DNA of 64,000 nt, taken from NCBI GenBank assembly GCA_948470475.1, contig OX419346.1, forward strand, positions 5,265,995-5,329,994, given 5' to 3'. This document shows positions 55,073 through 64,000 of the stretch, in pieces (the first letter of the stretch is position 1; each line of letters begins with the position of its first letter). A program made the position numbers and the translations under genes. The notes below the pieces were generated by a model that ran no database searches, was not told the DNA's origin, and saw nothing but the letters and a program-made list of their open reading frames with translations. The stretch comes from Galaxea fascicularis (lineage: Eukaryota > Cnidaria > Anthozoa > Scleractinia > Euphylliidae).

Positions 55073-55320
55073 CACTTAAAACTGCAGTACCGAACTGATT
55101 AAGGCCCAGTTGAAACGTCGAACTTTTCATGTACTTAAATGTACCGAACCTAAGTCATTCAATTACGTACATGAAAAGACTGACGTTTGAATCAACTAAG
55201 TTCGACATATCTAGTTTGGGTCGACCCAAGAATTGAGTTCGAGTGGTCTAAATGGGAAGTTCGACTGGGGAGGGACTTCGGTTCAGAACTTTTCATGTGC
55301 CGAACCAAATGCATAAATTA
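54770..55320. repeat. Cluster of inverted TTTTCATGTGCCGAACCAAA repeats
   Basis: The motif 'atgtgccgaaccaaa' or its inverse recurs at about 54846, 54975 (inverse), 55130, 55165 (inverse) and 55290, with 'gttcgac/gtcgaac' pairs between. The first pair bounds about 140 bases and the last lies near 55300. This looks like nested or tandem copies of a small foldback element. It has no coding content. Confidence 0.65.
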
Positions 55321-55329
55321 TGTTAACGT

Positions 55330-58300
55330 ATTTTTCAGTATAACAGCGCTTATGATTGGCTATATAATGACATTACTTGCGTGAAAAGAGAACTCAAAAG
55401 AAGCATGACGACTGTTTCCGCGTTCTCAAAGTGAAATTTTAAGGTGGTTCGAAATAGTTTTCATTTTCCCAAGACAAGTTCTACAAATTCTTTTCTAAAT
55501 TATGTTTGGTTCATCGTATCAGTATAAAATTTGGCACAGAAATCAAAGAAACATCATAGATTCATCACATGACATTTATTTCAGAAAACCTACAACCATG
55601 GCAACCATATGACGCATTCTGTTGAGCCCCTTAAATCGAAATATTTTATCTTATTTAAAAACAGGTCGGTGAAATCTTCTCAAACGTTTTTATTAGGTGT
55701 TACCAGGAATGATCTTCAAAATGTTTGTTTCAAAAAATTCTGTAGGGCAGATAAAGAATAAAACTACTTTTTGATTATCGCTTTTTAATTTTTTTTCCTA
55801 CCTACAGAATTTTTTAAAAAAGTCGGGATATATACGCAGCCAATTGATCTTAGTTGTTACCGAAAAAATGAAAAAAAATCTACCGAGCGAAAGCGGAAAT
55901 ATAAGCGACTAAAGTTACGAAACTTCGAATTTTTTGAGTCGACAAGATTGGCATCTGAGCATGCGCGACACACGCGTGCTCTTACTTTTTATAGATATGG
56001 CCCCGGTTGTTCAAAGGCTGGATAGCGCTATCCACCGGATAAATATCTATCCAGTGGATAGTACAATTAGCTTCCCAATACCTATCCGCTGGATAGTGAT
56101 TTATCCGGTGGATAGCGCTATCCAACGTTTGAAAAACCGGGGCATGGTGTGTGTTGCTTACGTACGCTCGCGCGCGCTCGGCTAAAAACCCTTTCGAGCC
56201 TTCTTAAATTGCAACATGCTAAACCTGGACAGTTCAAAACGGTCGACTTCCAACTAGCACTAACGCTATTTATCGGTTTTGAAATTCATGTTGAGTATTT
56301 GCATTTCAATATGATCACAATTTCCTTGAACATAAAGTGAAAACAACACCGTCAGAAAGCTTTTCCGACATGATCCAACCTTCACGTGACTTAATATATA
56401 TTTTTTAAGCCAAATGCGCGTGGTTTATCAGCCTATACACCACAGAAATTTGTGGCCTATTGCTTAAATAAGGCAGTCAAGGAATAGCGAGAACACTCAA
56501 GAAGTTCCTACTTCTTTCGTGACGAGAGAAGTGAAGAGAGCATGAAAGAAGTAGGAAGGAACATTACTCGTCAGCGAGTGCTTTCCACGGCCACTTCTCG
56601 AATACTATCGTCACTTCCTTGCGCGCTTTATAACAGAACAAAGCACCGGGAAGGCTTTGTTATTCGTTTTGTAATGTAGTTTTACGCACAGCTGTATTTA
56701 TATTCGTTTATATTTGTGAGAACATTGAGGAAAAAGAGGAAAAAGCTTGCGCGCGCGTCACTGGTCGTACATGATTGCGTCAACATTGTGTCTTGTTGTA
56801 ATTTTTTTTTTATCAAGCGGTTAAAATCGTTCAATGAAAACAAGTAACACTTAGCATTCGTCTCGTCAGATCTGTGGTATTACTGTATTATTGTAACCGA
56901 GAAGTGTTTTTTCTCCAGAATGTGATAAATCGTAGATTCGTAACGATTTCGAAGCTGCACGCGCAGATAAATGGCGTCATTTTCGTGCTTTATTTAAGAA
57001 ATAGAAAACATGTACCGTGTTTCTTTCGAGTTATAGAAACACGAGTGGAAGTTTAGGAGAGCAAGAAATGCTGTGGAAACATGGGCCGCAGGAAAGTGTT
57101 TCCACAGCTTTTTCGAGTTCGCTCTGCGAGATTATACTCGATGGTTACGACAAGGGATCAAAGGCAGCCTAAACTGGAATGTTTATTTACTGCTGCACCA
57201 ACTAATAGTAAGGCGGCAAGCAACATTTTAAGGTCTGCAAGCAGAATAAGAGAGGAAGTAAATTAACTTGGACTTGGTAGGATAGTTCGGTCATGTCAAC
57301 TAAAAGTCTATACACTCGCTGATTACTTTTTCGGCTTAATTAAAACAGTCGGTTGGATTAATTCATAAAATTCATATTTTGCTCCAAAGGTCGATCAAGC
57401 GCAGCGGACGCGGTAAAAAGAGAATGACAAGAATTCGATTCAGGTTGCCATAGGAAAGTTTTAATTTGGTCGTAAATAGAGAGTATATTCATTTGCCAAT
57501 TGTTTAAAACGAAATTCACGTTCCCCTTCACGTGAAAAATTCGCGTTGGTGCCAGAATATCACTTTAGATGTTAGAGGCTGGTAAAGGCGTAGGAAAAGG
57601 GGGCCTCAGTTTGCATTCTAAGAAGAGATGCATTTACAGGTAATTGGTTAAAATATCTCACCCTCTAAAATACTAAAAGCTAGAATACTAAAAGCAATAT
57701 AAAGCACACGAACCGAATAAAGCCCTGTCAACCCACAAACCGATTTCAAAACATTAGAAAACAAAAGATGCGAAGTCATATTTAAAATAACAGTTTGCAC
57801 AATTGTCAATTGCAAAATCAATCAAATTATATTCCTTGGAGTTTTTCAAGACTACGGGAATTTCACGTATCCGCCGCTTTATTGTGACTGCATTCGTTAT
57901 GGCAAAGAAGAAACCACGAGAAAATCCGTGGTTCATTTACGGCATCGAAATTGTTTTGTCACTCGGTGTCACGCAAGTACACATAACCCGCCATACCATT
58001 TTAAAATATGGACGCATTTTCCCACTCAAACTCGAATCACATATTTTGGTCTTTTTGTTTCATTAAAGAGGAAATGGCACTGGCGAACGTTAACACAGCA
58101 AAGGTTCCTGTATAGTTACTCACCACTTCCATTCGTTCTTGTGCTGTTAACTCACAGCAAAAATTCCCAGCTCCGACTTTCATGTTCAGCGGCTCGACCG
58201 TCTCTATTTACATCTTCTTCGATAAACTGCGTTTCCACATAATATCCCTGCCACTCGGTATTTTTAACTGGCGCCAAAGACTAATAATGACTGTTAAAAC

Positions 58301-58990
58301 TCTCACTGAGGCCGTTGAAAAATCAGTCGAGTTTACCACAGCCATCGCAGGTGAACAAGTGCATTTTGTAAGCCAACACGAATAGTACCAGAAAAATTAG
58401 TAGTACCCAAGTCTCGCTCTCCTTCTTCGTGACGCGCGACTTTTTGTGGCTAACTGCCTCGAAGAGGCGTAGCCACTTCTGCCGTCAACCTTCTTAGTAA
58501 GATAGTCCGTAACCTTAATCGATAGCCAATCGCGTCCGTAAGCCGAATACTCGGATAAGCTAGGCCTAATCCTCGGATAGATTTCGTAGCCAATCAGAGC
58601 ATTGACTTGAAGCTTCTCGCGGTATCTCGGTACTTATTGACTCGTTATTGATTCAAAGATCTTCTACGTGCTTGTGCTTTGACGCGACTATCGAGGTACG
58701 TTTGTTTGCGATGATTTCTTACTATTTTTTTCTATTTTCAACGGCCAAGGAAGGCGATGTTTCGACTTCACAGCTCGGGTTGCAGGAAGGCTCATAGGAT
58801 ATGAATATCGGATTTATTAAATTCAAGGGCCAGAGAAGCCGGTGTATTTCCCGGGCCGGAGCTGTGATACCGCGATACTTTGAATATTCAAATCGCATCC
58901 AACTCATAAAAAATGGCATAATTCTTCAAAGGTATACTCAGTCTTCACCAAGTAAGCCATCAATTATCGTTTCTTTTTATTTTTTTTTTC
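55330..58990. other. Intergenic DNA, no recognised gene
   Basis: Apart from the MITE at 56000-56143 I recognise nothing. The frames at 57754-58242 overlap on both strands and have no known domain. There is a short foldback at about 56500-56570 (GAAGTTCCTACTTCTTTC / GAAAGAAGTAGGAAGGAAC). Confidence 0.35.
56000..56143. mobile_element. 144-bp MITE with ATG target duplication
   Basis: The element begins GCCCCGGTTGTTCAAA and ends with the inverse (TTTGAAAAACCGGGGC). Internal paired blocks GGATAGCGCTATCCACCGG and the inverse make nearly all of it foldback. ATG stands on both sides (55997-55999 and 56144-56146), a 3-bp duplication as in PIF/Harbinger-type elements. Confidence 0.85.
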
Positions 58991-58999
58991 AATTTTATT

Positions 59000-60660
59000 T
59001 AAAAAAAACAGGTACAATCATGAATTACAGTTAATACAAGAACAGTGCGAAGCATAACTTGCGTTAGTATCAGACAAGTCAAAGATGCACAATACAATAA
59101 ATTTTCAAAAAAATGAATTAAAATAAACACATTCAAAAGAAAAGCCCTCTTTTGGAAAAACTTTGGAAGTGCTTTTTCAGCTGTGGCAATGTCCTTTATC
59201 ATGACAAGTTTTTCATGCAGCTGCAGAAGGAAACCCCGGAAACGTAGCCTGTCCTCACACCCACTAGTACAAAAAATATAGTATTTTCCAACAAGAATAC
59301 AGTAATTTAGTGCTTGCCCCTTAACCGATCTCTCGTGTAAAATGACATGTTCCTGAGTTTTTTGATACCACTAGGTCTGAAACTGATTCCAGAAGGAGGC
59401 AGTCTCGTTGCAAAAAACTAACAGGTGGTTTTAAGTTTGATTCTCGTTTTTACAAAGGGTACAGAGATCGTTTTCTTTTATAATTATGCCATCTCGTGAT
59501 ATAGGCTCGCTTGATTAGGTAGTATGTTATGTAGAATATTGTACTGAAACATTAAATTTTGAAGCTTAACTTCTTTTGTGGTATTAAAGGGTACGCAATA
59601 AACCTTACAAAGATCACTCTTAGAGAAACTTGACTCAAAATTTTGCTTTCCGTTTGCTTTCGTTTCTAGGATTGTGGAATAAATAGCCCTTGTCGACAAT
59701 CCTTCGTGAGAACATCTACGTTAGATATATTCTGATCTATTACACTCTTTTTTCCACGTAAGTGGATCGAATTTATAGCATCGAATAAACCATAGTATGT
59801 GGTAAAAGGCGTATCCAGATTGAACTTTGCATTACATTCCAAACAGTTAGGAAAATCATTGTGTTCGTTCAGCACATCACGATACAGCTTATGAACCAAT
59901 CTTTGTAGAACACAGGTTTCTTGTCGATCAAAATCTTACAATTGTCCCACAAGATTTCGGAACTACAGTTCTGGGCATTACTCTCAGACATGTGCTTGAA
60001 CTCTTGCCAGTAGGTTAGAAATGTATTGTAAATAGGGGGAAGTCTATCTAAGTAAAGGAGATTAGTATCGTAGTTACAGGTCAGTAAGAAGGTGAGATTG
60101 CCGTATTCTCTTATGCCGTGGTCTGCAATTACTTTGTTTTATGTAATGATCGGGAACACTGAGCACAGAAGTGTTGTCAACCAGTTTTGAGAGACCGAGT
60201 GTTTCAACGATGTTGATTTTCCCGTGTAACGAAAGTTTTCTTTTCTGCCTCGCTTTAAGGGTTTGCTCTAATTCTCGGAGTCTAGCCCCGAAATTGAGTT
60301 CATCGGCGTTCGTTTGGTCATACGAGAAGAAGATTCCAAGCGAATTTATGGGATCTTTTGGACATTCAAAACCAAACGGAGATTCTTGATTTTCTCTCCA
60401 TTGTCCTAACCACATTGCTTCAGATTTAGATGGTATTAATTTCAAGTTCAGATTAAGCACTGAATTCGTTTAGAAGCTCGAGTAATTGTATCGCAGATTC
60501 CTTGTTCTGCACAAAAACCGGGGTGTCATCTGCGTATCACATAGTACGAATTTTAATTCCTGGTTGCCAACCTGAATGCAATTATCGTTTATACTAGCGA
60601 AAAACATCCCGCTTTACAGGTGATTTACCTTTGAAAACTCTTGGATCCATTTAGTCTTAC
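59000..60660 (-). pseudogene. L1/Tx1-like LINE 3' half, decayed
   Basis: On minus, the thumb region lies at 60074-60460 ('SKSEAMWLGQW', 'INSLGIFFSYDQTNADELNF', 'RKLSLHGKINIVETLGLSKL'). Downstream segments are 59666-59899 ('MVHKLYRDVLNEHNDFPNC') and 59484-59699 ('FQYNILHNILPNQASLY'). The first matches the same region of the LINE at 48030-48340, so both belong to one family. The catalytic box would lie near 60530, where 'TMWYADDTPVFV'-like sequence is broken. It is not functional. Confidence 0.85.
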
Positions 60661-61059
60661 TCTCCTGCACGTAATCTCAGGTTACCATGCAAATTTGCGC
60701 TTTGGTCGACTACACTGAAAATAAGCAACACGCTAAATGTTTATCTTTTCGACAAATTATTGCAACATTATACTTGACTATCGTTTTTGACGTGAGTATT
60801 ACTCAGTTATTTTAATTTTACGCTGAAAATGTTTCCAGGAAAGGAGTTTCAAATGCACGAAGAAGCCGTTCCACAGCGAACGCAATTGAGAACGATTGCA
60901 GTGTGCTGTATTAGTGTTCTTAAACTTTTGTCCTTCCCTTGCTTTTCTGAATTTTTTTTTCGATCCAAAGTGCCGTCGTTCTACGTTCAGTTCGGCTTCT
61001 TTGGTCTTTGAAATAAAAATTGTAGGTGAGATCAGTTAAGTGTTAAAAAAAATACTGTG

Positions 61060-61282
61060 TTTATAGTGGAAGTGCACTTAGCTATCCAAGCTAGTTTGCA
61101 GGCACTCCACTTAAATCCCAAGAAACAATAATTCAAATAAACATAACATGATAAGAATCCCAACCGGCGGAAGGCAGACCAGTTGGCTATTTACAAGGAT
61201 GACCGAGGAATTAAACTAGGCACTTACACAGAACAACACCAGCTAGTGGCCAGAGCGGGAGTTTGAACCCGGTTATACTGAG
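61060..61282 (-). mobile_element. tRNA-derived SINE, family member 2
   Basis: This is collinear with the SINE at 24539-24785: 'aagtgcacttagcta', 'aaataaacataacatgataa', 'accagttggctatttac', 'ccagctagtggccagagcgg', ending in GTTTGAACCC, the reverse of a B box. A 17-base insertion (accggcggaaggcagac type) distinguishes it. The tRNA-like head is truncated by the next SINE. Confidence 0.75.
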
Positions 61283-61445
61283 CGAAAATTAAATCAAATG
61301 AAGACTGATCCTCGCAGTTGTGTACGCAATTATATGCAATTGCGTAAAGAAGCCTGGAAAAAAATTCAGGACTTCAGCGGGGTTTGAACCAGTGACCTCG
61401 CGTGAAAATTCTTTAACACCTCCTGATCGGAAAATACTGGGTTGC
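61283..61445 (-). mobile_element. Second SINE type, inserted next to the first
   Basis: On minus: CACTGGTTCAAACCCCGCTG (B box region), then 'gtcctgaatttttttccag', 'gcttctttacgcaattgc' and 'cagttgtg' near the 3' part, ending in an ATTTGATTTAATTT tail. This is a tRNA-derived SINE type common in anthozoan genomes. It abuts and truncates the SINE at 61060-61282. Confidence 0.7.
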
Positions 61446-64000
61446 AAACATATTGTATGACTTGCGTAACTCACAGCACACACGAATAAAGGCTGGTTAT
61501 TGAGAATTTACACACTGCTGAAGCAGCAGCCATATGTAGTTTCTTGACTACCTATTTTTAATATTATTCGAAAAGACTGAATCAAGAAAACCCAATAATA
61601 ATGGTCTAGCTTCCTCGCTTTGAGTGTGGTTGGGATTATTTTACCAATCTAGAAAAACTATAAATAAGTTCTTTTGGCTTTGGATGGCAAGGTTGAAATG
61701 GTTGCGATTTGGATTTATTATTATTATTATTATTATTTTAATTCTCCTGCTCCTTTTCTCCTGTAAAAAGAATCAGCTTTTTGCTTAGCTTATCCTTCCT
61801 ATTTGAGAAAATAGCTGAAATCTTTCTTTTGGTATAATTAAGGCATTTTCGTTATGAGCAATGCAAATGGTACCTTGAGGTAATCCAAAACATAAAATAT
61901 CCGTGACATTACCATTGTTTGCTATTTTCAGGACGTCTGAGAGTTTAAACCAAATGACCCACCAAGAGATTAGCGCGCGAAGCAGCGAAGTAAGTGACAC
62001 CACACAAGCATGCACGCAATTCAAGTTACGTATATGAATCCATCTCCGTTCAGGGTACTATTACATCTTGGAGTGAAATGTATTTTTGAGTAGCAATTTG
62101 GTTGATTACGCCAATTTTTCGGTCTCCTTCAAGGCAGCCTAAAGAGGGCAGTGAACATTAGCATGATATACGAACTCGCGCAAAACAAATATCATCTTCC
62201 GCGTAATTCATAGCGCCCATTGTAGCTCGCTTAAAATTTCCCGAGATAAGAAATCGAGCAGCTCCTACATCCTTCTAGATTCGTGCGAAATATAAATTTG
62301 AAACTAAAGTAAACCTAATGTTATAATTTAAGTGGTTAATGGGCTCGCCTGCTGCGATTTTGTAATTGTGCTTTATGGTCCACGTTGTATGATCTGCAGG
62401 CGAATTAGCGCTACTATTTACGGACTGGTATACAAAAAAATAAACGACCAAATACGAAAATAGCAACAACAACTTTAATTCGTTCTAAAATTGACCTGTT
62501 TCGAAGAAAAAAAATGATAAAAGTCTGCAAAGACAATCAAGTGGTCCCTTTGGCCTTAAGTAATTATTAAAATATATATTTTAGAGAGTGGGCTACAAAA
62601 ATGCATTTAGCCATGCATCCTTGAAAGTCTTGAGTACAAGCTTTCCATGTGGTGGACACCTTTTTTGTGAAGTGGGAATTGTGCGATTTAAGACGGTGCC
62701 TTTGAAAAGGTGACTAAAATTCCAAAGAGTTACCGCTGTTGGGATAGACCTCAATTTCCTTTTGCAAAAACCTCTGTTTACAATAGCTTCCTTCAATTTA
62801 CGTTGCCGGGCTTCTTTTGCATGAAAATTAATGTTATGTAAATGTTACTCAGTTTCACCTGCCAGCGTAATTAAAGACATTAAGACTCGTTATAAAAGGC
62901 TGAAGAAAACTCATATGTGACAGAGCAAGCAAAATACTCATGAGACTGCTTAAAGTGGTTCTTTATCGAGCAAAGGCCTGTTAGTGACATTTTGCAAGAG
63001 CGAAGGTTTGTTAGTAAAGAAATTTCTTTGGTTTATTCTTTTTTATTCTTGCAGTGTGTGATGTAACACAAGAGGAGATAAAACAGGGCACACAACTTCG
63101 CCCTTTTTTGTGCTTAACGTTCAATGCATGCCTTTTTTTAGGTAAGAAGAGTATGAGGCAAGATGAATTTTGACTCGACCACTGCCTAGACATCAAAAAG
63201 CGAAAGAGAGACAGGCGCTCTGTTAAAGGCGGGACCCTTCGATGGTAATTTCCAAGTTGTGTCAGTGATACACGACCGATTGACACACAACGAACAAGGT
63301 AGGAGGTACATGACGTAAGTTTCCACTGCGAATTTTAACGGGTACATTGGCAAGAAAATGTTTTTTTTTTTAATTCGGACACTTAATCAAATTTATCCTT
63401 TTTAAGACATGAATTGCCGTTATGAGAGTACCATTGACAAAGACAGAACGTCGACATTTTAATTTTTGTTTTTCCGTTTGATTGCAATACAATGCGTTTA
63501 CATCCTTTCACTCCACGGCCACACAAAATAAATGGTACGAGATTCCGCACACTAGAACAGTAATTCTGGTCACTAAAAGTGGCTATCGTTTTTAAAATAA
63601 TTAAATTAAGAGCAAGAACTATTCCGTTCTATACTTAAGATTACCGAAAAAAAACGGAGAAAGTCATATTTAGACGGTAGAGCAACAAAGTGGTTGCCCA
63701 TTAAATATTTTGTCGGCCTTTATCATCAATTCTATATTCTCCGCTTTGCCAGCACATGGGAGGGACTCCATCTACACGTCTGCTATTGGTTGCCAAACCA
63801 TTTTTTGCAGGTTTCGTGCACCCTACAAAGAACAACAATTTATACTGAATAAAAATTTTCGTAATTACATATTGCGAATCTGGTGTTCAATGGCCTTGTC
63901 TTTCTTTTGTGTTAAAATCGGAGATGCAAAATGAAGCCAATACAAAGCTGTTATTTGTGTATGTAATTAGTATACACCACAAAAGTGAATAGTGCTTTTC
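61446..64000. other. Intergenic DNA to window end
   Basis: There is an (ATT)n microsatellite at about 61716-61738. No gene, LINE or RNA was recognised. Short open frames (for example 61785-62024 -, 63011-63286 -) show no domain. Confidence 0.4.

Noticed and set aside
1..64000. CRISPR arrays, bacterial-type operons or phage
   Set aside because: Repeats found are microsatellites, MITEs, SINEs or transposon termini without regular spacers; genes are intron-split and eukaryotic.

Overview
This window is eukaryotic nuclear DNA: AT-rich, with intron-split genes and dense transposon debris. The content points to a cnidarian, most likely an anthozoan such as a stony coral. The grounds are Tx1/L1-like LINEs, Penelope-like elements (PLEs) with hammerhead-like termini, tRNA-derived SINEs, a Polinton/Maverick polymerase, EGF/VWA/discoidin surface proteins and invertebrate-type tyrosinases. 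The species cannot be fixed from the sequence alone. No prokaryotic operons, CRISPR arrays or intact tRNA genes were seen.

Bases 1-6300 are a stack of nested mobile elements. A decayed protein-primed family B DNA polymerase of Polinton/Maverick type runs on + from about 1590 to 6261. It is interrupted by a solo LTR (2857-3414, with a clean 5-bp target duplication), by an unidentified block of about 0.9 kb carrying palindromic repeats, and by a fragment of about 0.9 kb of host 28S rRNA. A 179-bp MITE and a PLE terminus lie upstream.

Bases 6736-18539 hold the best gene, on +: 17 consecutive exons that keep one open frame for 1142 codons and a stop. They encode the C-terminal part of a single-pass membrane protein: EGF x4, VWA, EGF x2, VWA, EGF x2, discoidin (F5/8C), transmembrane helix, and a tyrosine-rich cytoplasmic tail. 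The 5' end was not found. An intronic polyadenylation signal suggests a second tail isoform.

Bases 20757-28486 and 34819-37949 hold two tandem tyrosinase paralogues on +. The first has a candidate signal-peptide exon 4.1 kb upstream. It is broken: a rearranged PLE sits inside its second main exon, and its last exon carries an in-frame TGA. The second keeps the metal-binding histidines that can be seen, but has a one-base-type frameshift in the middle exon. The first has an extra intron, filled by a purine-rich minisatellite with a G-quadruplex motif, that the second lacks. Its 3' end, together with a PLE terminus, is repeated in tandem.

From 38 kb to the end no convincing host gene was found. 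The region holds LINE remnants (40.6-41.3 kb -, 45.1-49.4 kb +, 59.0-60.7 kb -), MITEs with recognisable target duplications, SINEs, AAT microsatellites and long AT-rich stretches with no recognisable coding content.
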